Of a stretch of DNA of 64,000 bases, positions 34,159-43,952 are shown piece by piece; the stretch's first letter is position 1, and every line of letters starts with the position of its first letter. The notes beneath the pieces were generated by a model that was not told the origin of the DNA, did no database searches, and worked only from the letters and a program-made list of their open reading frames with translations. The DNA is taken from the NCBI RefSeq assembly GCF_009649815.1, contig NZ_WJIC01000002.1, positions 1 to 64,000 of the forward strand, read 5' to 3'. Origin of the DNA: Nocardia sp. SYP-A9097. Lineage in GTDB: Bacteria; Actinomycetota; Actinomycetes; Mycobacteriales; Mycobacteriaceae. The position numbers and the translations under genes were made by a program.

Positions 34159-34644
34159 ATGGAACAGCGACTCAACCTGGCCGAGACCGAGATCGGCGCG
34201 AAGTTCGCCAAGCGTTTCGGCAATGCCAGCCTGGTGATCATCGGCTCGACCCTGCCCAAGGTCACCCAGGATCTGGTGATGCTGCGCGTCAGCCAGATCA
34301 ACGGCTGCGGCTGGTGCACCGATCTGCACAGCAAGGATCTCGCGCACGCGGGCGAGTCCCCGACCCGCATCAACCTGGTCGCCGCCTGGCGCGAATCCAC
34401 GGTGTTCACCGAAGCCGAGCGCGCGGCGTTCGCACTGGCCGAGGAGGGCACCCGCCTCGCCGACGCCCACCAAGGCGTCTCCGACGAAACCTGGGCCACC
34501 GCCCGCAAACACTTCGACGACGACCAACTCACCGCCCTGGTAGCCCTGATCGCCCAAATCAACGCCGCCAACCGCCTCGGCGTCATCATCCGCCAGCAGG
34601 GCGGCTCCTACGAACCCGGCATGTACAACACCCCCGCCAACTGA
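34159..34644 (+). CDS. AhpD-like / carboxymuconolactone decarboxylase family protein (paralogue)
   Basis: A 161-residue AhpD-like protein with C50-G-W-C53 and H57 and the same layout as the protein at 166-633. The two share long identical stretches, for example HAGE-P-R, VAAWRES and the EEGTRLADA block. GAGGACGAATC precedes the ATG. Being duplicated at two sites argues for a general peroxide/disulfide role rather than a pathway-specific one. Substrate not known. Confidence 0.9.
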   Translation: MEQRLNLAETEIGAKFAKRFGNASLVIIGSTLPKVTQDLVMLRVSQINGCGWCTDLHSKDLAHAGESPTRINLVAAWRESTVFTEAERAAFALAEEGTRLADAHQGVSDETWATARKHFDDDQLTALVALIAQINAANRLGVIIRQQGGSYEPGMYNTPAN

Positions 34645-34668
34645 CCGCATCCCCGTTGCCGCCCAAGA

Positions 34669-35289
34669 TCATTCGATCCTGGGCCCGGTCAGGTACTCGT
34701 CGAACTCACCTCGATCCGCCATCTCACCCAACTGAGCAAGCGCCTGAATTCGCCGGTGCCGTAGGAGAAAATCCCGGGCGGCGTCGAAATCGGCGGCGGT
34801 GAGACCGATGGATGAGTCGATGGGAATGATGCAGGTGGGTGCGGTGTCCGCCGAGCGGGCAATGGCCCAGTCCGCATCGGCGGGCTGGAATTGGTCGTCG
34901 AACCAGACGAGCGGGCGCGCGGCGGCCCACGCTGTGATGCCGGGGAGTTTGGCGTGGTGGCCGCCCGAGTGCTGGAAGGCGGTGCCGTTGAAGACGATTA
35001 CTTCGAGTTTCGGCAAGCCCAGTGGAGCGCTCAGCAGGCGGTTGGCCTCGTTTTCCCAGAGGGTGGCCCAAACCAGATCGGCCCGGGTTTCTGCAGCCAG
35101 TTCCAGGAGTTGACGGCCGTGCGCCGGATCGAGCCAGACGGTGCGGTGCTCGGCCGGGCGCCCCGGAAAGATCTTGGGGCGCAGTAGGTGTGCCTGATAG
35201 CCCGGGGCACGTGGGGTTTCGCTCCCCACGAACGGGTTCAGCGGACCATCCACATCCAGCAGAATCGCGGGTCTGTCCGCCTTGTCCAT
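34669..35289 (-). CDS. HAD-like protein (SAK-type HAD domain)
   Basis: A 206-residue protein with the HAD fold: LLDVDGPLNPF (D12 and D14 as nucleophile and acid/base), LVWATLWENEANRLL as motif II region, and a late LVWFDDQF acidic motif. This set is close to the HAD domains seen in Swiss-army-knife RNA repair proteins, remembered rather than searched. It could be a phosphatase acting on nucleic-acid ends or a small metabolite. Convergent with the AhpD-like gene. Confidence 0.75.
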   Translation of the reverse strand: MDKADRPAILLDVDGPLNPFVGSETPRAPGYQAHLLRPKIFPGRPAEHRTVWLDPAHGRQLLELAAETRADLVWATLWENEANRLLSAPLGLPKLEVIVFNGTAFQHSGGHHAKLPGITAWAAARPLVWFDDQFQPADADWAIARSADTAPTCIIPIDSSIGLTAADFDAARDFLLRHRRIQALAQLGEMADRGEFDEYLTGPRIE

Positions 35290-35387
35290 ACGTCTCCCCC
35301 TCGGCCCGGTTATGACAGGTCACCGGATGTCTCGGCCCGCCCAGCATGGCCCAGCCGCCGCGGCGGTGCCAGTGGAATTTCGAGGGG

Positions 35388-36218
35388 TCAGCGGCCGCCG
35401 AGGCCGGACATGGCTATGCCTCGGATGAAGGCTCGTTGGGCTATGGCGTAGATCAATAGGAGGGGGAGGAGGATCAGGGTGGCGGCGGCCATCAGGAGGG
35501 GCCAGTTGGTGGTGTATTGGCCTTGGAGGCGGAGCAGGCCGAGGGTGGCGGTGGCGTATTCGTTGCGCTGGATCATGATCAGGGGCCAGAGGAAGTCGTT
35601 CCAGACTGTGATCCAGGTGAGGACTGCCAGGACCATTACGGCCGGGCGGGCGTGTGGGAGTAGGACGCGCCAATAGATTTGCCATGGAGTGCAGCCGTCG
35701 AGGGTGGCGGCCTCCTCCAATTCTGTTGGGAGCGTGGCGAAGAACTGGCGCATGAGGTAGGTGCCGAAGGCGCTGCCGAAGAGGCCGGGGATGATCATGG
35801 ACCAGGGGGTGTCCATCCAGCCGAAGGCGCGCATGAGCAGGAATTGCGGGATTACCGTGACCGTCAGCGGGACCATGAGGGTGGCCAGGTAGGCGAGGAA
35901 CAGGGCCTCGCAGCCGGGAAAACGCAAGCGGGCGAAGGCATATCCGGCCAGGGAGCAGAAGAAGACCTGACCGGCGGTGACACAGAGCGCGTACACGGCG
36001 GTATTGAGCAGCATGCGGCCGAGTGGGATGGCGTCGAAAACGTCTGTGTAGTTGGACCATTGGGGGTGCGCGGGCAGGGCCGACGGGTCGATGAGCTCGC
36101 CCTCGGATTTCAGCGAGGCCGAGACCGCCCACAGGATCGGGGCCAGCGCGCACCAGGCGACGGCGATCAGGGCCAGGTAGATGAGCAGGACGCGCACCAT
36201 GCGGCGCGTGCCCTTCAC
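35388..36218 (-). CDS. Sugar ABC transporter permease (MalG type)
   Basis: A 276-residue inner-membrane permease with about six TM helices and the EAA cytoplasmic loop (ELEEAATLDGCTPWQIYWRVLLP, residues about 170-195). The MalG/CUT1 family imports oligosaccharides or glycerol phosphates. It overlaps the upstream permease by 4 nt (ATGA) and closes the three-gene operon. No ATPase is encoded in the window's cluster. Confidence 0.93.
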   Translation of the reverse strand: MKGTRRMVRVLLIYLALIAVAWCALAPILWAVSASLKSEGELIDPSALPAHPQWSNYTDVFDAIPLGRMLLNTAVYALCVTAGQVFFCSLAGYAFARLRFPGCEALFLAYLATLMVPLTVTVIPQFLLMRAFGWMDTPWSMIIPGLFGSAFGTYLMRQFFATLPTELEEAATLDGCTPWQIYWRVLLPHARPAVMVLAVLTWITVWNDFLWPLIMIQRNEYATATLGLLRLQGQYTTNWPLLMAAATLILLPLLLIYAIAQRAFIRGIAMSGLGGR

Positions 36219-37180
36219 AGGTCCGCCTCCGCACGCCGGGACAGCCGCAGCTGAATCAGCGTGAGCACCAGCAGGATTGCGAAAATCACCCAGGCCAGCG
36301 CCGACGCGTAACCGACCTCATAGAAGCGGAAGGCGTTCTGGAACAGCATGATTCCGAGCACATAGGTGCCCGTCTCGGGACCGCCATTACCACCGGTGAG
36401 CGCGTACGCCTGATCGAATGCCTGCACCGAATTGATAATGGTGATGACGAAGACGAAGGACAGCGCACCGCGAATCAGCGGAATGGTGATGGAGCGGAAG
36501 CGGCGCAACGGACCCGCACCGTCGATTTCGGCTGCCTCATAAAGGTTTTCGGGCACACCCTGCATGGCAGCGAGCAGAATGACCGTGGCGAATGGCACGC
36601 TCTTCCACACCGTCACCAAGCTGAGCGAGACCAGCGCCCAATCCGGATCGGTCAGCCACGGCACCGGGGAGATGCCGAACCAGCCGAGAAACAGATCGGC
36701 GAGACCGTCATCGCTGGCGAAGACGAAGCGGAAGACAACCGCCATGGCCACGGTCGACGCCACCAGCGGCAGGAAGGCGATGGTACGAAAGATGCCTATC
36801 CCCCGCAGTTTTCGATTCAGCAGACCCGCCACGGCCAGACTCACCAGCACGGTGGGTACCAAGGTCAGCAGCGTGAAGACGGCGGTATTGCGCAGGGCGA
36901 TGAAGAACAGCGGATCATCGGCGAACAGCCGGTGGTAGTTGTCCACACCCACGAACCGCGGCGGACTGAACAGATCCCAGGAGTGGAAACTCAGATACAG
37001 CGAAAACCCCAGCGGGAAAAGCAGAAACACCGCGACGGACGCGAGATTGGCGAGTACGAACCAGGCTCCGGCTCGCGCCCGCCGTCGCGCCAGCGCGGAC
37101 CCGCCACGCTTCCGGACACTCCCGGGCTCTTCCACGAGCGCGATATCCCCGCGCGGCATACGCGTTTCGATCCGCGTCAT
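36215..37180 (-). CDS. Sugar ABC transporter permease (MalF type)
   Basis: A 321-residue permease with a cytoplasmic basic leader and about six TM helices; the EAA loop reads ENLYEAAEIDGAGPLRRF (near 220-240). It pairs with the MalG-type permease to form the channel. The ATG overlaps the binding-protein stop (ATGA), indicating coupling. Periplasm-equivalent substrate comes from the binding protein upstream. Confidence 0.93.
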   Translation of the reverse strand: MTRIETRMPRGDIALVEEPGSVRKRGGSALARRRARAGAWFVLANLASVAVFLLFPLGFSLYLSFHSWDLFSPPRFVGVDNYHRLFADDPLFFIALRNTAVFTLLTLVPTVLVSLAVAGLLNRKLRGIGIFRTIAFLPLVASTVAMAVVFRFVFASDDGLADLFLGWFGISPVPWLTDPDWALVSLSLVTVWKSVPFATVILLAAMQGVPENLYEAAEIDGAGPLRRFRSITIPLIRGALSFVFVITIINSVQAFDQAYALTGGNGGPETGTYVLGIMLFQNAFRFYEVGYASALAWVIFAILLVLTLIQLRLSRRAEADL

Positions 37181-38502
37181 ATCGCCGCCCGCAGCACCGC
37201 GTCGATATCGGCGGCGGTCCGCCCGGCAAGCGAATCAGCCTGAGCCGCACCGCGCAGCACCCGATTGCAGCCGCGTTCGAGCAGCGATTCGACCTTCCCC
37301 CACTGCGGTGTGACTGCCAGTTGGCGGGAGTTGGCCGGGCCTTCGGTGAAGACCTCCATATTGCGGATACCGCGATGCGCGTTCGCGAAACCCGGTGCGT
37401 GCATGGCGGATTTGAGCACGGGTACGAAGAGTCCGGAGGCGGCGATGAGCGCCTGCCCCTCCGGCCCGGTCGCGAATTTCACGAATTCCCAAGCCTGTTC
37501 ACGGCGCGGACTGGCGGCGGCAATGGCGAGCCCGGTGCTGCCGACATCGGTGATTGCACCGGGTCCACCGTGCGGTCCGACCGGCAGCACGGTGACATCG
37601 AAGTCGAGATCATCACGCCCGGTGAACTCCGAGTACAGCCAGTGCCCGCCCATGAGCATGGCCGCGCGCCCACTCCGGAACAGGTCCTGCGCCGAAACCG
37701 ATTGCCGGTCACCGACGCTCGGCGCGACCCGATGCCGAACTGCCAGATCCGCGTAGAACTGTAATCCTTCGGCGAAGCGCGGATCGCCGATATTGGTGCG
37801 CTCCGGTCGCACCGGCGGGGTGAACCACTCCGCACCATTGTTCATACCGAAGCAGGCGGCGGAGAAGTACGGCACCCAGGCGTCGACGAAACCCCACTGT
37901 CGGGTACGGCCGTCGGAATCATGATGGGTGAGTGCCTTTGCGGCGGCGAGGAATTCGGCATACGACCAGGCATCGGCCCACCGCGCGGGCGGCTGAATCC
38001 CCGCCTGTTGGAACAGTTTCCGGTTGTAGTAGAGGAATACTCCGGACCACTGCTCCGGCAAGGCGTACTGCCCACCACGCCAGACGAAGGTATTCCGCAG
38101 CGGCGCATACCCGTCCGCCTCCAGCTCGGCGGCATACCCCGGATCGCGGTCGAGGAACTCGCGCAGATCCACCAGCACCCCGCGCTCGGCCAATCCCGCG
38201 TACAGCAGCTCCCACGACATCAGGACATCCGGGCATTTCCCGCCCGCGCAGTAGGTGAGCATCTGCTGCAGCGGATCCGGCCCGGACATGATCGTGCGAA
38301 TCTCGATATCCGGCCGCCGCTTCCGAAATTCGTCGATGATCAACAGCCGGGACCGCGCCTCCTCCGGCCGCGCCTGGAAGAAGAAGGTCACCGCATCGTC
38401 ATCGCCGCGGCCACACCCGCCGACGGCACCCGCCAAGGCCGCGGCCGCCGCCCCGCCGAGGAGGGCGCGACGCGAAAAGGCAGCGCCATCGCCGAGTCTC
38501 AT
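37177..38502 (-). CDS. Sugar-binding lipoprotein of an ABC importer
   Basis: A 441-residue extracytoplasmic binding protein with a Tat-type signal (SRRALLGG) joined to a lipobox GAVGGC, lipidated at C30. The CUT1-type solute-binding features are present: IDEFRKRRPDIEIRTI near the N-terminus, CPDVLMSWELLYAGL and ASPRREQAWEFVKFATGP near the end. First gene of the operon with two permeases. The start at 38502 is preferred over 38559 because it gives a compact signal; no strong ribosome site at either. Confidence 0.9.
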   Translation of the reverse strand: MRLGDGAAFSRRALLGGAAAAALAGAVGGCGRGDDDAVTFFFQARPEEARSRLLIIDEFRKRRPDIEIRTIMSGPDPLQQMLTYCAGGKCPDVLMSWELLYAGLAERGVLVDLREFLDRDPGYAAELEADGYAPLRNTFVWRGGQYALPEQWSGVFLYYNRKLFQQAGIQPPARWADAWSYAEFLAAAKALTHHDSDGRTRQWGFVDAWVPYFSAACFGMNNGAEWFTPPVRPERTNIGDPRFAEGLQFYADLAVRHRVAPSVGDRQSVSAQDLFRSGRAAMLMGGHWLYSEFTGRDDLDFDVTVLPVGPHGGPGAITDVGSTGLAIAAASPRREQAWEFVKFATGPEGQALIAASGLFVPVLKSAMHAPGFANAHRGIRNMEVFTEGPANSRQLAVTPQWGKVESLLERGCNRVLRGAAQADSLAGRTAADIDAVLRAAI

Positions 38503-38958
38503 GCCCGCACCACTGATGTGCCCCGCGCCATCCTCATGATCCGAGCCACCATCGCGCACCGTTCATCGCGGCATTCCTACCGTTTGTCGCAGCGGATCCA
38601 CCGTTCGTCGCATATCGGTCGGCGTCCGAAATCCAGCGCCGAAAGTACGGGCATGAATGAAACGATCTCCCGGTCACGAGGGTCTCCTCCGGTCACGGAC
38701 CCTGTGGCCCAGGTCTCAGATCAGCATGGCAGCATACGGAGAGCAACCTGCGACACGCGGAGAACACGCGGACTCGCGGGGGCGAATGCCGGATTGCGTC
38801 ACCTCGTCTCCCGGCACACAGCGTCCACCGGGTCACCCATACCCGTCGGTCCGACACTTCATGAACGGCTGTCGAAAGCCACATTTCAGGCGTGTCGATT
38901 CCGCTACGTTGGGCACGAATTCACTTAGATCCGCTGTACCGCACGGGAGATTTGTCGC
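38503..38958. other. Promoter region between ABC operon and cstA
   Basis: A 456-bp divergent region. GGGAGA lies before the cstA ATG. I found no clear CRP-type TGTGA-N6-TCACA site and no coding signal. Confidence 0.5.
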
Positions 38959-41295
38959 ATGGCGACCATCGAATACCTCCGGACGGACCCCGACCTGCCT
39001 CCGGTCGGTGTCGTGGACCGGACGCCCCTCACGCCCGCCAAAAAGGGCATCTTCCTGGCCATCGCCGTACTCGGCGCGATCGCCTGGACGATCCTCGCGT
39101 TCATGCGCGGGGAGAACGTCAATGCCGTCTGGATCGTGATCGCCGCCGTCTGTACGTATGTGCTGGCGTACCAGTTCTATTCGCGGCTGATCGAATGGAA
39201 GATCACCAAACCACGCGATGACGTCGCCACTCCGGCCGAGGCCATGGAGAACGGCCGCGACTACATGCCGATGGACCGCCGCGTCCTGTTCGGGCATCAC
39301 TTCGCCGCCATCGCCGGCGCCGGCCCGCTGGTCGGACCGGTACTCGCCGCGCAGATGGGATACCTGCCGGGCACCATCTGGATCATTGTCGGCGTCGTAT
39401 TCGCCGGTGCGGTACAGGATTATCTGGTGCTGTGGGCCTCGGTGAAACGGCGCGGCCGCAGCCTCGGGCAGATGGCGCGCGAGGAGCTCGGCCCGGTGGG
39501 CGGTGTGGCCGCCATCGTGGCCGTACTGGTCATCATGATGATCCTGCTCGCGGTACTCGGCATCGTCGTGGTGAATGCCCTTGCCGCGACAGCGAATCCG
39601 AAGACCGGCGTGCTGGAGGGTGGCAGCCCATGGGGCGTGTTCTCCATTGCCATGACCATCCCGATCGCGCTGTTCATGGGTGTTTACCTGCGTTTCGTGC
39701 GGCCGGGCAAGGTCGGCGAGATCTCCCTGGTGGGCTTCGTACTGTTGTTGCTGGCCATTGTTTCCGGCAATTGGGTGGCCGGATCCGGTTGGGGCCGTGA
39801 CTGGTTCACGCTGTCCGGCACCAATATCGCCTGGATGCTGATCATCTACGGTTTCATCGCCTCGGTGCTGCCGGTGTGGCTGCTGCTCGCCCCGCGCGAC
39901 TACCTCTCCACCTTCATGAAGATCGGCACCATCGGCCTGCTGGCCGTCGGCGTGGTGGTCACCATGCCGGTGCTGCAGGCTCCCGCCATCTCGCAATTCG
40001 CCGGCAACAGCAATGGTCCGTCGTTCGCGGGCAATCTCTTCCCGTTCCTGTTCATCACCATCGCGTGTGGTGCGCTGTCCGGATTCCATTCGCTGGTGTC
40101 CTCCGGAACCACGCCGAAGCTGCTGGCCAAGCAGTCGCAGGCGCGCATGATCGGCTACGGCGGCATGCTGATGGAGTCGTTCGTGGCGGTCATGGCGATC
40201 ATTACCGCGAGCATCATCGACCAGCACCTGTACTTCGCCATCAATGCCAGCCCGGCGGTGACCGGCGGCAGCGCGGAGAAGGCCGCCACCTACGTGAACA
40301 GCCTTGGGCTGCACGGTGATCCGATCACCGCGGACCAGCTGAAGCAGACCGCCACCGAGATCGGCGAGTCCAATATCGTCTCGCGCACCGGTGGCGCGCC
40401 GACCCTGGCCATCGGCATGTCCGAGGTGCTGCACAAGCTGTTCGGCGGCTCCGGGCTGAAGGCGTTCTGGTACCACTTCGCGATCATGTTCGAGGCGCTG
40501 TTCATCCTCACCACCATCGACGCCGGTACCCGCGTGGCGCGGTTCATGCTCTCGGATTCGCTCGGCAATCTCGGTGGTGCGGCCAAGAAGTTCAAGGATC
40601 CGTCCTGGCTGCCCGGCGCATGGCTGTGCTCGGCGCTCGTGGTCGCGGCCTGGGGTTCGGTGCTGCTCATGGGTGTGACCGATCCGCTGGGCGGCATCAA
40701 TACGCTGTACCCGCTGTTCGGTATCTCCAACCAGTTGCTCGCGGCGGTCGCATTGACCGTGGTGCTGGCCATCGTGGTGAAGAAGGGCCTGGTCAAGTGG
40801 GCCTGGATTCCGGCGCTGCCACTGACCTGGGATCTGATCGTCACCATGACGGCCTCGTTCCAGAAGATCTTCTCGGGTGATCCGAAGATCGGCTACTGGA
40901 CGCTGCACCACAACACCATCGTGAAGCGGGACGCCTATCTCGCCGCGCAGGACTCCGGGCAACTACCCAAGGGTGTGGCGGACGCGGCGGCGCTGCAGAC
41001 GCAGATCGCCAACCTGGAGAAGACGATTCGCAATACGTTCATCCAGGGCACGCTGTCGATCGTGTTCGCGGTGCTGGTGCTCATTGTCGCCGTCGTGGGT
41101 GTGTGGGTGTGCCTGCGCGCCATTCGCAAGGGCGGCGAGGAGACCAAGGAATCGCCGGAGGAACCGTCGAAGATCTTCGGGCCCAGCTCCTTCCTGGCCA
41201 CCAAGGAGGAGAAGGAAGTCCAGAAGGAATGGGATGCCCTGGCTGCCGCGGGCAAGGTCAAACCCACCGGTGCGGCCACCGCACACGCACATTGA
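38959..41295 (+). CDS. cstA: Carbon starvation protein A, peptide/pyruvate transporter
   Basis: A 778-residue polytopic protein of the CstA/BtsT family with about 16-18 hydrophobic segments. Family blocks include HHFAAIAGAGPLVGPVLAAQ, GAVQDYLVLWASVKRRGRS and ISNQLLAAVALTV. The protein takes up peptides or pyruvate during carbon limitation. A long charged C-terminal tail (residues about 720-778) is cytoplasmic. The YbdD partner gene follows immediately and is probably co-transcribed. Confidence 0.95.
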   Translation: MATIEYLRTDPDLPPVGVVDRTPLTPAKKGIFLAIAVLGAIAWTILAFMRGENVNAVWIVIAAVCTYVLAYQFYSRLIEWKITKPRDDVATPAEAMENGRDYMPMDRRVLFGHHFAAIAGAGPLVGPVLAAQMGYLPGTIWIIVGVVFAGAVQDYLVLWASVKRRGRSLGQMAREELGPVGGVAAIVAVLVIMMILLAVLGIVVVNALAATANPKTGVLEGGSPWGVFSIAMTIPIALFMGVYLRFVRPGKVGEISLVGFVLLLLAIVSGNWVAGSGWGRDWFTLSGTNIAWMLIIYGFIASVLPVWLLLAPRDYLSTFMKIGTIGLLAVGVVVTMPVLQAPAISQFAGNSNGPSFAGNLFPFLFITIACGALSGFHSLVSSGTTPKLLAKQSQARMIGYGGMLMESFVAVMAIITASIIDQHLYFAINASPAVTGGSAEKAATYVNSLGLHGDPITADQLKQTATEIGESNIVSRTGGAPTLAIGMSEVLHKLFGGSGLKAFWYHFAIMFEALFILTTIDAGTRVARFMLSDSLGNLGGAAKKFKDPSWLPGAWLCSALVVAAWGSVLLMGVTDPLGGINTLYPLFGISNQLLAAVALTVVLAIVVKKGLVKWAWIPALPLTWDLIVTMTASFQKIFSGDPKIGYWTLHHNTIVKRDAYLAAQDSGQLPKGVADAAALQTQIANLEKTIRNTFIQGTLSIVFAVLVLIVAVVGVWVCLRAIRKGGEETKESPEEPSKIFGPSSFLATKEEKEVQKEWDALAAAGKVKPTGAATAHAH

Positions 41296-41311
41296 GTCAC
41301 ACTTGTCCGTG

Positions 41312-41551
41312 ATGAATGAATCCACCGCCCCGTCGACCGCAGGTCTCCTGCGGACGGCGGGGCGCGCGGTTGTCCGGGCCATCCGCGCCGTGATCTGGTG
41401 GTTCAACTCGATCCTCGGCGGCAACGACTACCAGCGCTACGTGCAGCATCTCCAACTCCGACACCCGGATGCCTCGGTTCCGAGCGAACGCGACTACTGG
41501 CGCGACCGCCACGATGCCGCCGCCCGCAACCCCGCCAACCGCTGCTGCTGA
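41312..41551 (+). CDS. YbdD/YjiX family protein (DUF466)
   Basis: A 79-residue protein with the DUF466 signature: an N-terminal amphipathic part, then GNDYQRYVQHLQLRHPDA and SERDYWRDRHDAA. These small proteins always accompany CstA/BtsT transporters and are needed for transport in enterobacteria. The ATG at 41312 lies 16 nt after the cstA stop; the upstream GTG at 41309 is an alternative. It ends in two Cys. Confidence 0.92.
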   Translation: MNESTAPSTAGLLRTAGRAVVRAIRAVIWWFNSILGGNDYQRYVQHLQLRHPDASVPSERDYWRDRHDAAARNPANRCC

Positions 41552-41627
41552 GGAGTTCGTCCAGCGTGTCGTTTTCCCGCTGACGCCCGCGTCCGTTTTC
41601 CGCTAGCGCGCGCCGCCTCCGGCTGCG

Positions 41628-43115
41628 ATGGTGGATCTTGTGAGTGCGAACGAGCTGGACTTCGAACGGTGCTACCGCGCCGTGGCAACCCGGGATGCCC
41701 GCTTCGACGGGCAATTCGTGACCGCGGTGCGCACCACCGGAATCTATTGCCGCCCTTCATGTCCCGCCATTACACCGAAACCCGCCAACGTCACCTTCTT
41801 GCCGACCGCCGCCGCGGCACAGCAATCGGGCTTCCGCGCCTGCCGCCGCTGTCTACCCGACGCGGCCCCCGGGTCACCGCTCTGGAATACCCGCGCCGAC
41901 CTGGCCGCCCGCGCCATGCGCCTGATCGCGGACGGCGTGATCGAACGCGGTGGCGTACCCGCCCTGGCCGATACGCTCGGCTATTCACAACGTCAGCTCA
42001 CCCGGGTCCTCACCAGCGAACTCGGGGCCGGACCGCTGGCCCTGGCCCGCGCGCACCGCGCGCATACCGCCCGGCTGCTCATCCAGACCACCCGGCTGTC
42101 CATGTCGGATATCGCGTTCGCCGCGGGCTTCGCCAGCATCCGGCAGTTCAACGACACCGTGCGCGAGGTATTCGCGGTCAGCCCGACCACCCTGCGCGAG
42201 GAGTCCCGGCGCCGCAATGGCGACACCCTGCCATCCACCAATGGTCTACTGACACTGCGGCTTCCGTACCGCGAACCTCTCGACAGATCCTGGCTGGAGT
42301 GGTTCCTCTCCGCGCACGCCGTGCCCGGTCTGGAACTCTGGGAGGACGGCCACTACAGCCGCAGCCTGCGAACACCGCACGGCCACACCACAGTTCGCAT
42401 GTCGATCCAGCCCGGACACGTGCGGGCATCGCTGGCCCTGCACGATATGCGCGACCTGGCCCCGACCGTCGCCCGGCTCCGACACTTCCTCGACCTGGAC
42501 GCCGACCCCATCGGCATAGACGAGGGATTGACGGCCGGGAGAGTCGCGCTGTCACCGGGTATCCGGGTACCGGGCTGCCTGGACGGTCCAGAACTATTGC
42601 TACGCACCATGATCGGACAGCAGATCTCGGTCGCGGCGGCCAATACCCATACCGCGCGGCTGGTACAGACGCTCGGGGAATCCATCCCCGGACCGGTCCC
42701 CCACCTGTTCCCCACCGCCGCGGCGATCGCAGAACACGGCGCGGAGGTGCTGACCGGCCCCGCGCGACGGGTCGAAGCCATTGTGGCGGCGGCACGGGCG
42801 CTGGCCGACGGCGAACTGGTCCTGCACTCCGGCCGCACCGCCGCCGACCTGCGCCGCGATCTGCTGGCACTGGACGGGGTGGGTCCCTGGACCGCCGACT
42901 ACGTCACCATGCGACTACTCGCCGACCCCGACGTACTACTCCCCTCCGACCTGATCGTCCGCCGTGGCGCGGCCCTGCTCGATATCGACCTGGCCGACAC
43001 CGCCCGCTTCGCCCCCTGGCGCTCCTACCTGACCATGCACCTCTGGAAGCACGCGCTGGCCACCCCCACCCCCGATGGCGCACCCGTCGCCCGGAAAGCG
43101 AGAACAGCACCGTGA
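41628..43115 (+). CDS. Ada-AraC-AlkA fusion: alkylation response regulator and 3-methyladenine glycosylase
   Basis: A 495-residue fusion with three parts. Residues 1-85 hold the Ada Zn module with C41, C45, C72 and C75 (C41 accepts methyl from phosphotriesters). Residues about 90-190 form an AraC HTH (LADTLGYSQRQLTRVL). Residues about 200-490 are an AlkA glycosylase with hairpin LLALDGVGPWTADYV and catalytic Asp in LLPSDLIVRR. It both senses methylation and removes 3-methyladenine. The gene overlaps ogt by 4 nt (GTGA). Mtb alkA is organised the same way. Confidence 0.93.
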   Translation: MVDLVSANELDFERCYRAVATRDARFDGQFVTAVRTTGIYCRPSCPAITPKPANVTFLPTAAAAQQSGFRACRRCLPDAAPGSPLWNTRADLAARAMRLIADGVIERGGVPALADTLGYSQRQLTRVLTSELGAGPLALARAHRAHTARLLIQTTRLSMSDIAFAAGFASIRQFNDTVREVFAVSPTTLREESRRRNGDTLPSTNGLLTLRLPYREPLDRSWLEWFLSAHAVPGLELWEDGHYSRSLRTPHGHTTVRMSIQPGHVRASLALHDMRDLAPTVARLRHFLDLDADPIGIDEGLTAGRVALSPGIRVPGCLDGPELLLRTMIGQQISVAAANTHTARLVQTLGESIPGPVPHLFPTAAAIAEHGAEVLTGPARRVEAIVAAARALADGELVLHSGRTAADLRRDLLALDGVGPWTADYVTMRLLADPDVLLPSDLIVRRGAALLDIDLADTARFAPWRSYLTMHLWKHALATPTPDGAPVARKARTAP

Positions 43116-43627
43116 ACACCCAATCCACCTCTGTGACCGCAGATTTCGCCACCGTGACCACCCCCGCGGGCCCCTTCACCGCCCTCATCGACCCCGACGG
43201 CGCGGTCCTGGCCTCCGGCTGGACCGCCGATGCCGAAAACCTCCGCACCCTCATCCACAGCACCCTGCGCCCCGCTACCCTGCGCGAGCGCCCCGACCTG
43301 GGCCAGGTCACCAAGGCCATCGAGGCGTACCACGCCGACGACCTCACCATCATCGATTCGATTGCGGTCCGCCAGGTCTCAGGCCCCTTCCTCGTCCACG
43401 CCTGGGAAGTCCTCCGCAAAATCCCCGCCGGCACCCCCGTCACCTACACCGATTTCGCCGCATCCTCCGGCCGCCCCGCCGCCACCCGAGCCGCCGCCAA
43501 CGCCTGCGCCCGCAACGCCGCCGCCCTCTTCGTCCCCTGCCACCGCGTAATCCGCACCGACGGCACCCTAGGAGGCTTCCGCTGGGGCCTCGACATCAAG
43601 CGCTGGCTCCTAACCCACGAAGCCTGA
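43112..43627 (+). CDS. ogt: Methylated-DNA-protein-cysteine methyltransferase
   Basis: A 171-residue suicide repair enzyme that takes methyl from O6-methylguanine. The active motif FVPCHRVIRTDG contains acceptor C143; the DNA-binding helix and TPVTYTDFA wing are recognisable. GTG start overlapping the Ada-AlkA stop shows translational coupling. Cytoplasmic. Expected to be induced with Ada-AlkA during alkylation stress. Confidence 0.95.
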   Translation: MNTQSTSVTADFATVTTPAGPFTALIDPDGAVLASGWTADAENLRTLIHSTLRPATLRERPDLGQVTKAIEAYHADDLTIIDSIAVRQVSGPFLVHAWEVLRKIPAGTPVTYTDFAASSGRPAATRAAANACARNAAALFVPCHRVIRTDGTLGGFRWGLDIKRWLLTHEA

Positions 43628-43952
43628 CCTAAAACCAACAGCACACCCCTTGTCGCAGCCGCACACCCTGTGTAGTAGGGGGTGTGCACGTTAGACACGG
43701 GGTGTGATCACTTCGAGGATGGGCGGTTTGGGGGTTTTGGTCTTTGGGGTTTTGTCTTGCTCGAGATCAGTACCACAGCCGTCCAACCAGGCTGGTACGA
43801 GAGATGGCGGCTCCCCAAGGGAGAGCGAAAGCCGGGTACGGCAGGCGACGCCACCAGCACTGCCGTCTTGGCGTGTCCTCCCGAACCCCCGCTGGGAAAG
43901 AGGGTAATTCCGGCCGTCCGCTACGAAGGCCCCGAGTACAGACCATCCTCCC
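43628..43952. other. Gap between ogt and sbcC
   Basis: A 325-bp gap at a convergent junction. It contains a GT-rich near-repeat around 43727-43757 and an open frame across the gap that lacks a ribosome site. No gene called. Confidence 0.5.

Noticed and set aside
38833..40962. 709-codon minus-strand frame across cstA
   Set aside because: Antisense shadow of cstA with His/Gln/Arg-rich composition and no domain.
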